Origin: Agrobacterium genomosp. 13 str. CFBP 6927
GTDB lineage: Bacteria; Pseudomonadota; Alphaproteobacteria; Rhizobiales; Rhizobiaceae
Direction of reading: 5' to 3'
Length of the DNA: 64,000 nucleotides
NCBI GenBank assembly: GCA_900012615.1
Contig: LT009756.1
Span: 1,080,893-1,144,892 of the forward strand
This document shows, one piece after another, positions 39,977 through 50,342 of this stretch; the first letter of the stretch is position 1; each line of letters begins with the position of its first letter. Position numbers and translations under genes: made by a program. The notes under the pieces were generated by a model. The model was not told the origin of the DNA. It worked only from the letters and a program-made list of their open reading frames with translations, and did not search any database.

Positions 39977-40507
39977 TCAGGGGGTGTTGTTGCCCTGACC
40001 GAGAATGCTCTTGGCGATATTGGCGCCCGAGGTGCCGCCGGACAGCAGCTGCTGCAGGAACGTCAGATCCTTGCCGCCTGTCGGGGTGGTGCGGGAAATC
40101 GTGTCGAAGACCTTGCCGTCCTGCAGCGCGTAATTGGCCTTGCGCTCGATCACGCCGTCCTTGTTGAAATAGATCGCGAGAATATTCTGCTCGACCAGCG
40201 TCGGCTTCATGAAGGCGGCGCGGCGCACACGCTTCTGCGAGATGTAGTAGAAAACTTCGTTGCCGAAGGTCGCCGTGGTCGAGGGCGTACCCATGGTCAG
40301 CAGAACCTGCTCGCGGCTGGAACCTTCGGGGATCAGCTGGAGCGCCTGGTCGTCCATGACATAACCATTGTGGAACACATCGGTCGTGCTGGTGCAGGCG
40401 GAAAGCAGGCCGGACGCGAGGACGATTGCGATGGCCGTTTTGCTCAGAATTTTGCCCTGACTTGCGGATTTCTGCTTGCTCAACTGCGTTTTCCCGACTG
40501 CGATCAT
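39977..40507 (-). CDS. bamE: Outer-membrane assembly lipoprotein BamE (SmpA/OmlA domain)
   Basis: 176-residue lipoprotein of the BAM complex that inserts outer-membrane proteins. A basic N-terminus and hydrophobic core lead to the lipobox LLSAC (residues 32-36), so the mature protein starts at that Cys. The SmpA/OmlA domain has VMDDQALQLIPEGSSREQVLLTMGTPS. A C-terminal extension (LQQLLSGGTSGANIAKSIL) is longer than in enteric BamE, as in other alphaproteobacteria. The ATG at 40507 was chosen because GGAAGG lies upstream and the signal starts nearby. Confidence 0.92.
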   Translation of the reverse strand: MIAVGKTQLSKQKSASQGKILSKTAIAIVLASGLLSACTSTTDVFHNGYVMDDQALQLIPEGSSREQVLLTMGTPSTTATFGNEVFYYISQKRVRRAAFMKPTLVEQNILAIYFNKDGVIERKANYALQDGKVFDTISRTTPTGGKDLTFLQQLLSGGTSGANIAKSILGQGNNTP

Positions 40508-40776
40508 GAATGGCACCTTCCGGCATTGCGTGGTGCACAGTGTCTGTGCACATGATTGTGTCAATCCGGGGACGGAAAATCCCGATCACCCCCCAAATTC
40601 AATGCTTTCCCGGCCTTCTGGAACTCCTCCGGTTCTCTTCGACTGTTTCAGCGCAAAGACGAACGTGACCGCGACAGCATTGCAATTCGTGGATGCTTCG
40701 GTAAACCAGCTTTGACAATCATGCAACAAGTGCGATGGGCGGTAAGCGAATTCACCGGTCACGTTCGGAAAAAACA

Positions 40777-41316
40777 ATGATATTCGGGCTGTTCAGGAAG
40801 AAAAACAACAACCGCGCCATAGTCGACCGCCAATATGCGACCTTGACGGCTGCTGCCCGCACGCCTGAATTTTATCTCGATCTGGGTGTTCCCGACACGG
40901 TGATGGGCCGTTTCGAAATGCTGTCGATCATCATGATTCTCTATTTCCGCCGCACCAAATCATCAGGTGTCAGCGGGCAGGAGATCGCTCAGGAGATCGT
41001 CGACGCCTTTTTTCAGGATATCGATCATTCCATCCGTGAACTTGGTATCGGCGACCAGGGCGTGCCGAAACGGATGAAGAAATTTGCCGGCATGTTTTAC
41101 GGGCGGCTGGAATCCTACGCGGCGGCGCTGGATGCATCCGACCCCGTTGCCCTTGCCGCGGCGCTTGCGCGCAATATATATCCGCAGACAGACGATAAGG
41201 CGCCGCAGCTGGACGGGCTGGCGGGTTGGATGATGGAAACGTCTTCCGCCCTTTCCGCATGCTCCGAGGAAACGATAGCGACCGGAAGCCTGACGCTGCC
41301 CCTGCCTGGACAATGA
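40777..41316 (+). CDS. Ubiquinol-cytochrome c chaperone (Cbp3/UQCC1 family)
   Basis: 179-residue protein matching the domain of mitochondrial Cbp3, an assembly factor for cytochrome b of complex III. Typical stretches are ARTPEFYLDLGVPDTVMGRFEML, FFQDIDHSIRELGIGDQGVPKRMKKFAG and FYGRLESYAAALDA. The ATG at 40777 gives MIFGLFRKK. It lies next to DUF177, an arrangement common in alphaproteobacteria. Confidence 0.92.
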   Translation: MIFGLFRKKNNNRAIVDRQYATLTAAARTPEFYLDLGVPDTVMGRFEMLSIIMILYFRRTKSSGVSGQEIAQEIVDAFFQDIDHSIRELGIGDQGVPKRMKKFAGMFYGRLESYAAALDASDPVALAAALARNIYPQTDDKAPQLDGLAGWMMETSSALSACSEETIATGSLTLPLPGQ

Positions 41317-41324
41317 GGTTTACG

Positions 41325-41888
41325 ATGAACGCGCGACACGCCGCAAATGACGACCTGCCTTTTTCCTATCCCGTAAAGGTAGGCCATATTTCCGCCAATC
41401 CCGTCAGGATTGGTCTCGAAGCCAATGCCGAGGAACTGAAGGCGCTGGCGAAATTCTGGGATGTGGTGTCCGTCGACTATCTGAAGGCGGAGCTGCAGGT
41501 TACCCGCTGGAAGAAGGATGGCATCAAGATCAAGGGCGAGGTTCATGCGGCCGTGACCCAGTCCTGCGTGGTGACGCTGGAGCCGGTCACGAGCAAGATC
41601 GACGAGGCGGTGGAGCACATCTTCGTTCCCGAAGGGTCGAAGCTCGCGCGCATGGTCACCAACGAGGAGGGCGAGATCGTGCTCGACCCTGATGGTCCGG
41701 ATATTCCCGACCAGTTCACCGGCGACAGCATCGATGTGGGCGCTGTGGTGGCGGAATTTGCGGCCCTTGCGATCGATCCCTATCCGCGCAAATCGGATGC
41801 CGAATTCGCTGATACGGCCGACAAGGAGCCCGAAGCAGAGAAGCGTCCGTCGCCCTTTGCCGTGCTGAAAGACTGGAAAAAAGACTGA
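41325..41888 (+). CDS. DUF177/YceD family protein
   Basis: 187-residue soluble protein of the YceD family, which in many bacteria precedes rpmF and plsX and is involved in 23S rRNA and ribosome-related functions. The conserved central segment is [19 protein letters not shown] with a Cys, and later [13 protein letters not shown]. The ATG at 41325 was chosen because GAGG lies 6 bases upstream; an alternative ATG at 41313 overlaps the preceding stop. rpmF is absent between it and plsX. Confidence 0.9.
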   Translation: MNARHAANDDLPFSYPVKVGHISANPVRIGLEANAEELKALAKFWDVVSVDYLKAELQVTRWKKDGIKIKGEVHAAVTQSCVVTLEPVTSKIDEAVEHIFVPEGSKLARMVTNEEGEIVLDPDGPDIPDQFTGDSIDVGAVVAEFAALAIDPYPRKSDAEFADTADKEPEAEKRPSPFAVLKDWKKD

Positions 41889-41988
41889 ATGGCCCCGACA
41901 GGCTGAAATAAATATATTGTATCAGGAGCCGGAAAAGGTATTTTCGCGCGAAATCCGCTTGAGTGGCGGCAAGAAGGATAAGGGACGA

Positions 41989-43050
41989 GTGATCAGAATA
42001 GCGATTGACGTCATGGGTGGCGATTTCGGCCCTGATGTTGCCATACCCGGTGCTGCCAAGGCGCTTGAACGGCATAATGATGTAACTTTTCTGCTCTACG
42101 GGCAGAAGAGCAAATGCGACCCCATTCTGGCACAATATCCCGCCCTTCGGGAAAAGTCGGTCTTTCACGATTGTGAAGTCTCGGTCGGCATGGATGAAAA
42201 GCCAAGCCAGGCGCTTCGTCGCGGCCGTTACGTCTCCAGCATGTGGCGTGCCATCGAGGCCGTGAAGCTGGGTGAAGCCGACGTCGTCGTTTCCGCCGGC
42301 AATACCGGCGCTCTGATGGCCATGGCCAAATTCTGTTTGCGCACCATGGCGCGGGTGGAACGCCCGGCAATCGCCGGCATCTGGCCGACACTGAAAGGTG
42401 AAAGCATCGTTCTCGATGTCGGCGCGACGATCGGTGCCGATTCCCAGCAATTGCTTGATTTCGCCCTGATGGGTGGCGCCATGGCGCGCGCGCTGTTCGA
42501 TATCGACCGTCCCACTGTCGGCCTGCTCAATGTCGGTGTCGAGGAGGTCAAGGGTCAGGAAGAGGTGCGTGAGGCAGGACGTCTCATTCGCGAGGCCGAT
42601 CTCGGCACCATCGACTATCGCGGTTTTGTCGAGGGCGACGATATCGGCAAGGGTACGGTGGATGTGGTGGTGACCGAAGGGTTCACCGGCAACATCGCGC
42701 TCAAAGCCGCCGAAGGCACCGCGCGCCAGATCACCACGCTTCTGCGTGAGGCGATCTCCCGCAGCTTCTTCGCCAAGATCGGTTATATCCTGGCGAAAAG
42801 CGCCTTTGATGTGCTCAGGGAAAAAATGGACCCGCGCAAGGTCAATGGCGGCGTGTTTCTCGGCCTGAACGGCATTGTCATCAAAAGCCATGGCGGCACG
42901 GATGCCATCGGTTTTGCTTCCGCCGTCGATGTCGGCTACGACATGGTCCATAACGGACTGACGGCGAAAATTGAAAACGATCTGAAGATTTACCACGCAA
43001 GACGGCTTCCGCCCCCGGCGCCCGAAGCTCTCGTGGCTGACGAGGAATAA
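41989..43050 (+). CDS. plsX: Phosphate acyltransferase PlsX
   Basis: Makes acyl-phosphate from acyl-ACP for phospholipid synthesis (with PlsY). The 353-residue protein starts at a GTG (41989) with AGGGAC upstream, giving the family N-terminus [21 protein letters not shown]; an upstream TTG at 41917 would add unrelated residues. Motifs [30 protein letters not shown] and [17 protein letters not shown] are all present. It precedes fabH by 4 bases, forming a lipid-synthesis operon. Confidence 0.96.
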   Translation: MIRIAIDVMGGDFGPDVAIPGAAKALERHNDVTFLLYGQKSKCDPILAQYPALREKSVFHDCEVSVGMDEKPSQALRRGRYVSSMWRAIEAVKLGEADVVVSAGNTGALMAMAKFCLRTMARVERPAIAGIWPTLKGESIVLDVGATIGADSQQLLDFALMGGAMARALFDIDRPTVGLLNVGVEEVKGQEEVREAGRLIREADLGTIDYRGFVEGDDIGKGTVDVVVTEGFTGNIALKAAEGTARQITTLLREAISRSFFAKIGYILAKSAFDVLREKMDPRKVNGGVFLGLNGIVIKSHGGTDAIGFASAVDVGYDMVHNGLTAKIENDLKIYHARRLPPPAPEALVADEE

Positions 43051-43054
43051 GGGA

Positions 43055-44026
43055 ATGATCCGTTCTATAGTCCGTGGTTTCGGGGCAGCGCTTCCGAAGC
43101 GTGTCATGACCAACAGTGAAATCGAAGGTGTCGTCGAGACCTCCGACGAATGGATCGTGCAGCGCACGGGCATCCGGCAGCGCTATATCGCCGGCGAAGG
43201 TGAAACGACCGCGTCGCTTGGCGAGGCGGCGGCCCGCGCCGCTCTCGACAATGCCGGCCTGACGCCTGACGATATCGATCTCATCATTCTGGCCACATCG
43301 ACCCCGGACAATACCTTTCCGGCAACGGCGGTGAACATCCAGAACCGCCTCGGCATGACCCACGGTTTCGCCTTCGACATGCAGGCCGTCTGCTCCGGCT
43401 TCGTTTATGCCGTATCGACCGCCGATCTCTATATTCGCGGCGGCATGGCCAAGCGTGTTCTGGTGATCGGTTCGGAAACATTCTCGCGCATTCTCGACTG
43501 GAAGGACCGCACCACCTGCGTTCTGTTCGGCGATGGTGCCGGCGCGCTTGTGCTTGAAGCCGGTGAAGGCGAGGGCACCTCTGACGATCGCGGTATTCTC
43601 ACCGCGCAGCTGCGATCCGATGGTTCGCACAAGGAAAAGCTCTATGTTGATGGCGGACCTTCGACGACAGGCACGGTCGGTCATCTGCGCATGGAAGGCC
43701 GGGAAGTATTCAAGCACGCCGTCGGCATGATCACCGACGTCATCGAGCAGGCCTTCGAGGCGACGGGCACGACGGCGGATGACCTGGACTGGCTCGTTCC
43801 GCATCAGGCCAACAAGCGCATCATCGACGGTTCCGCGAAGAAGCTCAACATCGACCCGGCAAAGGTGGTCATCACCGTCGATCAGCACGGCAATACCTCG
43901 GCGGCCTCCATTCCGCTGGCGCTCGCCGTTGCGGCCGGTGACGGACGCATCAAGAAGGGCGATCTGGTCATGCTGGAAGCCATGGGCGGCGGCTTTACCT
44001 GGGGTGCAGTGCTGCTGCGTTGGTAA
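43055..44026 (+). CDS. fabH: 3-Oxoacyl-ACP synthase III (FabH)
   Basis: Initiates fatty acid synthesis by condensing acyl-CoA with malonyl-ACP. The 323-residue protein has the catalytic Cys113 in [12 protein letters not shown], the His in [10 protein letters not shown] and the Asn in [15 protein letters not shown]. The substrate-binding arginine segment is [14 protein letters not shown]. It is adjacent to plsX and upstream of ihfA, the usual alphaproteobacterial order. Confidence 0.98.
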   Translation: MIRSIVRGFGAALPKRVMTNSEIEGVVETSDEWIVQRTGIRQRYIAGEGETTASLGEAAARAALDNAGLTPDDIDLIILATSTPDNTFPATAVNIQNRLGMTHGFAFDMQAVCSGFVYAVSTADLYIRGGMAKRVLVIGSETFSRILDWKDRTTCVLFGDGAGALVLEAGEGEGTSDDRGILTAQLRSDGSHKEKLYVDGGPSTTGTVGHLRMEGREVFKHAVGMITDVIEQAFEATGTTADDLDWLVPHQANKRIIDGSAKKLNIDPAKVVITVDQHGNTSAASIPLALAVAAGDGRIKKGDLVMLEAMGGGFTWGAVLLRW

Positions 44027-44269
44027 GGCGCAATTTGCGCGTTTGCCGGGGTGATGGCGCGAAATCGGTTGTAATTTTCGCGCTCATGCCCCGATCAGAT
44101 GCGCCGGAGCGGCCCGAGCCTGTGTCAAAACCGTATCAGTCGCTCTAAGCCCTTGCACTGATTGCCGAAAGCCTCAAATGAATCTGGAACAATCGCTTGA
44201 CCGGTCGCCACAAGGGAAATAATCTCGGCGGCTCCTAGAGAAAAATTCAGACACGGTTTGTGGGGAAAA

Positions 44270-44608
44270 ATGGCCGGGAAGACAGTGACACGCGCAGATC
44301 TTGCAGAATCTGTGTTTCGTAAAGTCGGGCTGTCCCGCACCGAATCCGCCGAACTGGTCGAAACGATCATCGACGAAATTTGCAACGCGATCACCCGTGG
44401 CGAGGTCGTCAAGCTGTCGTCTTTCGCGACATTCCAGATCAGGGAAAAGAACGAGCGCATCGGCCGCAACCCGAAAACGGGTGAGGAAGTTCCGATTTCG
44501 CCGCGCCGCGTCATGACCTTCAAGGCCTCGAACGTGCTGAAACAGCGTATTCTCAAGGCGCATACGGCCCGCAAGGCCAAACAGAAGGGCCAGAAAGCTG
44601 GCTCCTGA
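44270..44608 (+). CDS. ihfA: Integration host factor subunit alpha
   Basis: 112-residue DNA-bending protein forming IHF with IhfB. The HU/IHF fold is complete: [40 protein letters not shown] and the beta-arm [21 protein letters not shown] lysine-rich C-terminal tail ([17 protein letters not shown]) is longer than in E. coli. The ATG at 44270 follows GGGGAAAA. fabH-ihfA-merR order supports alpha rather than HU. Confidence 0.96.
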   Translation: MAGKTVTRADLAESVFRKVGLSRTESAELVETIIDEICNAITRGEVVKLSSFATFQIREKNERIGRNPKTGEEVPISPRRVMTFKASNVLKQRILKAHTARKAKQKGQKAGS

Positions 44609-44881
44609 GCCGGCTGTCCCAAAGCCTTTTTTTGCCCCCTGGCAGGCCTTTTCTCCATTCTTCCTGTGAACATACTTGAATTTCAACGTGCAAGCCGTTG
44701 AAATCCGGTCGACTCGCATCATAATCAATTTTACTAAATGGCATCTTGCCGCTTCGGGCATCGATGCGGGGATCGCTTGAGGTCTTCGCGATTTGTGATG
44801 CACGGATCGGCGGTTGAGAAGCGTTCTTGTTCAGTGCCCGGCTTTATGCAAGGCGCTCCGGGTCCGGATGGGAGTGGAAAT

Positions 44882-45415
44882 TTGGACAAAAGCCCCGACG
44901 CGTTTCGGACGATCAGTGAAGTGGCGGATGAGCTGAACCTGCCGCAGCACGTGCTGCGCTTCTGGGAAACACGCTTTCCGCAGATCAAGCCGATGAAACG
45001 GGGCGGGGGCCGCCGTTATTACCGCCCCGATGATATCGATCTCCTGAAGGGCATTCGTCATCTTCTTTATGATCATGGATACACCATCAAAGGTGTCCAG
45101 AAGCTGCTGAAAGCCAATGGCAACCGCTTCGTGGCGGCCATCGCCTCCGGCGATCTTGCCACCATGGAAGCCATCATGGCGGCGAGCGGTGAGAAGGAAG
45201 TCGCCGAACCGCGCGTCATCGATACCGATGGGGACGAGGTCGTCGGCCGTCCGAAGGCAAAGCCGAGCGGCCGTTTTTTCGGCTTCGGCGGTGGCGGCGG
45301 CGATGCCGAAATATCGGTCGGCAAGTCAGGTATCGGCAAGGATGATCAGGCGCTTTTGCAGGAAGCCCTGTTCGACCTCCTCGAATGCAAGCGGCTGCTC
45401 GATCAGGTTCGCTGA
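44882..45415 (+). CDS. MerR-family transcriptional regulator
   Basis: 177-residue regulator with the helix-turn-helix [20 protein letters not shown] and the MerR wing [19 protein letters not shown]. The C-terminal half is glycine-rich (FFGFGGGGG) and ends in a helix, with no Cys cluster, so metal sensing is unlikely. The most likely start is TTG at 44882, giving [16 protein letters not shown] as in rhizobial relatives; GGGAGTGG is upstream. ATGs further up would add unrelated residues. Paired with ihfA across many Rhizobiales; target unknown. Confidence 0.85.
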   Translation: MDKSPDAFRTISEVADELNLPQHVLRFWETRFPQIKPMKRGGGRRYYRPDDIDLLKGIRHLLYDHGYTIKGVQKLLKANGNRFVAAIASGDLATMEAIMAASGEKEVAEPRVIDTDGDEVVGRPKAKPSGRFFGFGGGGGDAEISVGKSGIGKDDQALLQEALFDLLECKRLLDQVR

Positions 45416-45602
45416 CAGTTTTCCACAACTCTCTTGAGGCGCTTCCACCAAAAAGGTGGACCGCGGATTTTCGCCCGGAAACACGCAAAAACAAAGAGTT
45501 AGATCGTTTTCGCGATTTGGGGAAAACGCAAACTCTCTAAAATGCCAACCTTTCGGAAACTCCTTTGGCCGATAATGCGGCTCCGTAAAAAGGAGTCCGA
45601 TC

Positions 45603-46319
45603 GTGAGCAACCGAAAATCGACAGCACGGCGCCGCACGGCGAAGAAATCGGGCGGCGGCAGCGTGTGGCCCTGGGTGCTGATGCTGGGCGTGGTTGCCGG
45701 CGGCATTCAGGCTTATGAACATCGCGACAGCCTTCTGCCACAGCGGCATGCCGCAAGGTCCACGCAGACGACGACAAGTTCACCCAAGGTTGCCGTTGCC
45801 GCGAAACGCGAGACCGCCGCGCCGGAGAGGGCGGCGGCCATTCGGCCAGCATCGCCGGTCTTGCCGGGCAGCGGGCCGGTGCCGCCACGCTCAATCGCCA
45901 TGCCGCCGGCGCAGGTCGCCGCTATCCTGCCGGAAACACGTCCATCCGTCGAAAAAATCTCGCTTGGGGAAAAAACCGGCGCCTTCGCCTTTTGCGGCCG
46001 CTCGGGGCTTAACAATTGCGTGGCTGATGGCAACACCTTCTGGATGAAGGGCGTGAAAATGCAGCTTGCCGGTATCGAGGTTCCGCAGATCGACCGGGCG
46101 CGATGCATGGAAGAGCGCCAGCGCGGTTTCGTTGCGAAGGTCAGGCTTCGGGATATGCTGAACGCCGGCGCCTTCGATGTGGCCTCTTCCGGGGCCGCGG
46201 GCGAGCAAACCATGGAACGCAAACGGCTTTCGCGTTCGGGCGTGTCCTTTGCCGATCAGCTCGTGCGGGAAGGTCTGGCACATCCGGCCTCGGCAAAAAA
46301 TCAGTCCTGGTGTGGCTAA
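45603..46319 (+). CDS. Thermonuclease-like membrane-anchored protein with altered active site
   Basis: 238 residues: a basic N-terminus, one membrane anchor (SVWPWVLMLGVVAGGIQAY), a proline/alanine-rich linker (about 55-125) and a C-terminal SNase-like OB-fold. The SNase motif region reads VADGNTFWMKGVKMQLAGIEVPQ: relative to staphylococcal nuclease Asp21 is Asn, Arg35 is Gln and Glu43 is Gln. Four Cys (in FCGR, NNCV, ARCM, SWCG) may form disulfides. Nuclease activity is doubtful; it may bind nucleic acid or be structural. Confidence 0.75.
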   Translation: MSNRKSTARRRTAKKSGGGSVWPWVLMLGVVAGGIQAYEHRDSLLPQRHAARSTQTTTSSPKVAVAAKRETAAPERAAAIRPASPVLPGSGPVPPRSIAMPPAQVAAILPETRPSVEKISLGEKTGAFAFCGRSGLNNCVADGNTFWMKGVKMQLAGIEVPQIDRARCMEERQRGFVAKVRLRDMLNAGAFDVASSGAAGEQTMERKRLSRSGVSFADQLVREGLAHPASAKNQSWCG

Positions 46320-46459
46320 GGCCCCGTTGACCGAAACGGTCCCTCCTGTGTAGATGAGGCACTGTGGAGGCTTGGGGCTGGACGCTGTTTGTTCAAGTCC
46401 CGAACAATGACGAAACAGTTTTGCAGCGCCAGAGCCGGATCGGCAGGCGGCGCGGCATT

Positions 46460-46545
46460 GCGGACGTGGCGAAATCGGTAGACGCAGCAGACTTAAAATC
46501 TGCCGACCATTGGTCTTGCGGGTTCAAGTCCCGCCGTCCGCACCA
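46460..46545 (+). tRNA. tRNA-Leu (UAA)
   Basis: 86 nt including encoded CCA. Acceptor arms GCGGACG/CGTCCGC (46535-46541), discriminator A, CCA at 46543-46545. The anticodon arm is GCAGA-CTTAAAA-TCTGC, giving anticodon UAA, and the T-arm contains GGTTCAAGTC. The long variable arm expected of tRNA-Leu is present between them. It is the only RNA gene seen in the window. Confidence 0.97.
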
Positions 46546-46729
46546 TCTTCATTCCAGATTACAAGATTTCTCTTTCGTTTTTCTGCGACCCGCGGGCTTT
46601 CCGCATGGGTTTTGCGCCGGATTCGCTCATTTTTTGGCATAGGCCGCACTGAATCAGGCGGGTTAGCCTAAAAAATGAACGTGGTTAAGCGGACGGCATT
46701 TTTCCGTAAAAATCACCCAAAAGAGCCTA

Positions 46730-46760
46730 TTGACCTTGCCACGATGGGAAGCCCTATCTT
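46730..46760 (+). promoter_or_regulatory. CueR/HmrR-type copper promoter of copA
   Basis: TTGACC (46730-46735) and TATCTT (46755-46760) are separated by 19 bp, the over-long spacer of MerR-family activated promoters. The spacer contains CTTGCC-ACGAT-GGGAAG, an imperfect dyad like the copper-responsive CueR/HmrR box. It ends about 30 bases before the copA ATG, and a matching regulator gene lies downstream. Confidence 0.85.
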
Positions 46761-46791
46761 TTTTTAATACAAGAAAAGAGGGGTCATAAGC

Positions 46792-49296
46792 ATGTCACAA
46801 ATCCAGCTCCGGGCGAGCCATACGATAGCCATCGATGGGATGACATGCGCCTCTTGTGTTGGCCGTGTGGAAAAGGCGATTGCCAAGGTGCCGGGTGTTC
46901 TCAAGGCTTCGGTCAATCTGGCAACGGAACGCGCCGATATTTCTTTTTCCGGTCCGGCTGATGTACTGGCCGTTATCGATGCCGTCCGGAATGCGGGATA
47001 CGGCGTCGAAGAAAAAACCGTCGAGCTCGATATTGAGGGCATGACCTGCGCCTCCTGTGTCGGGCGTGTCGAAAAGGCGCTGAAGGCCGTCTCCGGTGTT
47101 TCCGATGCGAGCGTCAATCTGGCGACGGAGCGCGCCACCGTCCGCGTTGCCGGCAATGCCGTCTCGGCCGCCACCCTCGCGGAAGCGATCAAACAGGCGG
47201 GTTATAAGGCGAGCGAGACTGCCGCCGATAAAGCCAAGGGTGATGAGCCCGACCGGCGCGAAGCTGAATTGCGCGGTCTGAAAATCAGCCTTGCTATCGC
47301 GGTCGCCCTGACGCTGCCGGTCTTCGTTCTGGAAATGGGCTCGCATATGGTGCCCACCATCCATGACTTCGTGATGGAAACCGTCGGCATGCGGGAAAGC
47401 TGGTATCTGCAATTTGCGCTGACCACACTCGTCCTGTTCGGACCCGGCTTACGGTTCTTCAAAAAGGGCATACCGGCGCTTCTGCGGCTGGCGCCGGACA
47501 TGAATTCGCTTGTCGTGCTGGGCACCGCCGCCGCCTGGGGGTTCTCGGTGGTTGCCACTTTCGTGCCCGAAATCCTGCCGAGAGGCACGGCCAATGTCTA
47601 TTATGAGGCGGCGGCGGTTATCGTCACGCTCATCCTGCTCGGCCGTTTTCTCGAGGCACGCGCCAAGGGTCGCACCAGCGAGGCGATAAAGCGGCTCGTC
47701 GGCCTGCAGGCCAAGTCGGCCCGCGTGTTGCGCAACGGTGAAACCATTGACGTGCCGCTGCAGGATGTTGTGACCGGCGATGTGATCGTTGTCCGCCCCG
47801 GCGAGAAGGTGCCCGTTGACGGTCTGGTGCTTGATGGCTCCTCCTATGTCGATGAATCGATGATTACCGGCGAACCTGTACCGGTGACCAAGGTGGCAGG
47901 CTCCGAAGTTGTCGGCGGCACGGTCAACAGGAACGGTTCCTTCACCTTCCGCGCCACCAAGGTCGGTGCCGATACGCTAATCGCGCAGATCATCCGCATG
48001 GTCGAGGAGGCGCAGGCCGACAAGCTGCCCATTCAGGCTTTGGTGGACAAGGTGACCAACTGGTTCGTGCCGGCGGTGATGCTGGCAGCACTGACCACCT
48101 TCATCGTCTGGTTCGTTCTTGGGCCGGAGCCGGCGCTTACCTTTGCGCTCGTCAACGCCGTCGCGGTCCTCATCATTGCCTGCCCCTGCGCCATGGGCCT
48201 TGCCACGCCGACATCGATCATGGTCGGAACCGGCCGTGCCGCCGAGATGGGTGTCCTGTTCCGCCGCGGCGATGCGCTCCAGACCCTGCGTGACGCCGAC
48301 GTCATCGCCGTCGACAAGACCGGCACCCTGACGCTCGGCAAGCCGACGCTGGTTCATTTCTCCACGACGGAAGGCTTCGATCCGGATGAAGTGCTGCGCC
48401 TTGTCGCCTCGCTTGAGAGCCGTTCCGAACATCCGATTGCCGAAGCGATTGTCGAGGCGGCGAAACATGGCGGTCTGACACTTGCCGATGCGGAGGGCTT
48501 TGAGGCGACCCCTGGTTTCGGCGTAGCGGCAACGGTTGACGGTCGCAGGGTCGAGGCCGGAGCTGACCGGTTCATGGTGAAGCTCGGTTACGATGTCACG
48601 ATGTTCGCTGATGAAGCCGACCGGCTTGGCCGGGAAGGGCAGTCGCCGCTCTATGCCGCCGTGGATGGCAGACTGGCAGTGATTATTGCCGTTGCCGATC
48701 CGGTCAAGCCGACGACGCCGGAAGCGATAGCGGCGCTGCACGCGCTTGGTCTCAAGGTCACGATGATCACCGGCGACAACCGCCGCACCGCCGAAGCCAT
48801 TGCCCGTCGTCTCGGTATCGACGAGGTGGTGGCGGAAGTCTTGCCCGACGGCAAGGTGGACGCTGTGAAGAGGCTGGCCGCTGGCGGGCGGAAGGTTGCC
48901 TTTGTCGGCGATGGCATCAACGATGCGCCGGCCCTTGCGGCAGCCGATGTCGGGCTTGCCATCGGCACGGGTACGGATGTCGCCATTGAAAGCGCCGATG
49001 TGGTGCTGATGTCGGGTGATTTGCGCGGCGTTGCCAATGCCATCGCGCTCTCCAAGGCCACGATCCGCAATATCGGCCAGAATCTGTTCTGGGCCTTCGC
49101 CTACAATGCCGCGCTCGTTCCCGTGGCGGCCGGAATATTGTATCCTGTCAACGGCGTTCTGCTGTCGCCTGTCCTTGCTGCCGGAGCCATGGCGCTCTCC
49201 AGCGTCTTCGTCTTGACGAATGCGCTGCGCCTCAAAAGCTTCCGCCCGCCGCTTGTGGACAGATCATCCGACACGCAACTCGCAGCGGCCGAATAG
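46792..49296 (+). CDS. copA: Copper-exporting P1B-type ATPase (CopA/ActP)
   Basis: 834-residue Cu+ efflux pump of the inner membrane. Two heavy-metal-binding domains carry GMTCASC at 16-22 and 83-89. Eight helices are expected; the metal channel motif is [16 protein letters not shown], the phosphorylation site [10 protein letters not shown], the hinge [16 protein letters not shown] and the P1B-signature [14 protein letters not shown]. The promoter upstream is of the CueR/HmrR kind. It is 12 bases ahead of a reductase gene and then hmrR, forming one operon. Confidence 0.96.
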   Translation: MSQIQLRASHTIAIDGMTCASCVGRVEKAIAKVPGVLKASVNLATERADISFSGPADVLAVIDAVRNAGYGVEEKTVELDIEGMTCASCVGRVEKALKAVSGVSDASVNLATERATVRVAGNAVSAATLAEAIKQAGYKASETAADKAKGDEPDRREAELRGLKISLAIAVALTLPVFVLEMGSHMVPTIHDFVMETVGMRESWYLQFALTTLVLFGPGLRFFKKGIPALLRLAPDMNSLVVLGTAAAWGFSVVATFVPEILPRGTANVYYEAAAVIVTLILLGRFLEARAKGRTSEAIKRLVGLQAKSARVLRNGETIDVPLQDVVTGDVIVVRPGEKVPVDGLVLDGSSYVDESMITGEPVPVTKVAGSEVVGGTVNRNGSFTFRATKVGADTLIAQIIRMVEEAQADKLPIQALVDKVTNWFVPAVMLAALTTFIVWFVLGPEPALTFALVNAVAVLIIACPCAMGLATPTSIMVGTGRAAEMGVLFRRGDALQTLRDADVIAVDKTGTLTLGKPTLVHFSTTEGFDPDEVLRLVASLESRSEHPIAEAIVEAAKHGGLTLADAEGFEATPGFGVAATVDGRRVEAGADRFMVKLGYDVTMFADEADRLGREGQSPLYAAVDGRLAVIIAVADPVKPTTPEAIAALHALGLKVTMITGDNRRTAEAIARRLGIDEVVAEVLPDGKVDAVKRLAAGGRKVAFVGDGINDAPALAAADVGLAIGTGTDVAIESADVVLMSGDLRGVANAIALSKATIRNIGQNLFWAFAYNAALVPVAAGILYPVNGVLLSPVLAAGAMALSSVFVLTNALRLKSFRPPLVDRSSDTQLAAAE

Positions 49297-49308
49297 GAGG
49301 CTGATGTT

Positions 49309-50331
49309 ATGACGCCTGGAAACACAGTCTATCTGCCGCGGATCGGACGCAGCATTCTGGCGGCGCAGGGTGAAACCGTGCTTCAGGCCGCCCTTGCCGC
49401 CGGGATTTCTTATCCGCATGGCTGTCGCATGGGCCGGTGCGGGGCCTGCAAGTCGCACCTCGTCTCGGGTGAGATCGACCTTCTCAAGCACACGCCTTTT
49501 TCATTGACCGAAGAAGAAAAGGTCGAGGGCCTGACGCTCGCCTGCCGCGCCGTGCCGCTCAGCGACGTGACCATCGGCTGGCTCGACGGCGAGGATGAGT
49601 TCGCCGATATTCCGACCGGCCGTTTCGAAGGCGTTATTGCTGAAGCGATTGACGCGACGCATGATATCAAGCTCATTCGGATCAGGCTCAACGACCGCGA
49701 ACTGTTCACCTTCAAGGCAGGGCAATATGTGCGCCTGCTTTATCAGGACTGTTCGCCGCGTGACTATTCCATCGCCAGCCGCATTGATGAGGAATTGATA
49801 GAATTCCACATCCGGCATGTCCCCGGCGGCGTCACGAGTGGCCATATTTTCGCGAATGCCAGAGCTGGCGATCCTGTCACGCTCGTCGGTCCCTTCGGGT
49901 CTTCATACCTGCGCGAAAAACATTGCGGACCGATCCTCGGCATTGCCGGCGGTTCGGGGCTGGCGCCGGTGAAGGCGGTGGTGGAGGCAGCGCTTGCCGC
50001 GGGCCGGGCCACGGGTCGCGAGCGCCCGATCCACGTCTATTTCGGCGCCCGTGCGCAGCGTGACCTCTATATGGTCGACCGTTTCGAGGAACTTGCGGCA
50101 ACGCACCGTAATCTGAGCTTCATTCCGGTTCTCTCGAATGAAGAACATGCGCAAATCCGGTGCGGTTATGTCGGCTCAGCCGTGGCGAATGACTTTGACG
50201 ATCTCGATGGCTGGAAGGCCTATCTCGCAGGTCCGCCGGCGATGATCGAGGCGACGGTGCCACAGCTTCTGGCAAGGGGCATTCGCACCGCCGACATTCA
50301 TGCAGACGTGTTTTTCACTCCCGAAAGATAG
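49309..50331 (+). CDS. Ferredoxin-NAD(P)H oxidoreductase of the AscD/phenol hydroxylase reductase type
   Basis: 340-residue electron-transfer protein. The N-terminal [2Fe-2S] domain has GCRMGRCGACKSHLVSGEI with a late Cys in LACRAVPLSD; a FAD-binding barrel follows (RDYSIASRIDEE) and then the NAD domain (ILGIAGGSGLAPVKAVVEAAL, HVYFGARAQRDLYMVDRF). It lies 12 bases after copA and 11 before hmrR, so it is probably copper-induced. The partner is unknown; a reductase could keep copper as Cu(I) for CopA or repair damaged redox enzymes, but both are inference. Confidence 0.88.
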   Translation: MTPGNTVYLPRIGRSILAAQGETVLQAALAAGISYPHGCRMGRCGACKSHLVSGEIDLLKHTPFSLTEEEKVEGLTLACRAVPLSDVTIGWLDGEDEFADIPTGRFEGVIAEAIDATHDIKLIRIRLNDRELFTFKAGQYVRLLYQDCSPRDYSIASRIDEELIEFHIRHVPGGVTSGHIFANARAGDPVTLVGPFGSSYLREKHCGPILGIAGGSGLAPVKAVVEAALAAGRATGRERPIHVYFGARAQRDLYMVDRFEELAATHRNLSFIPVLSNEEHAQIRCGYVGSAVANDFDDLDGWKAYLAGPPAMIEATVPQLLARGIRTADIHADVFFTPER

Positions 50332-50342
50332 GAGCAGGATCG

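Noticed and set aside
44028..44041. GCGCAA/TTGCGC mini-hairpin after fabH as terminator
   Set aside because: Stem is short and there is no T-tract; ihfA follows in the same direction, so read-through is likely.
46388..46400. GTTCAAGTCCCG 12-mer upstream of tRNA-Leu, possible att or tRNA remnant
   Set aside because: It matches part of the T-arm, but flanking bases do not form a T-stem, and no integrase or direct repeat at a plausible island end was seen. Chance match is likelier.
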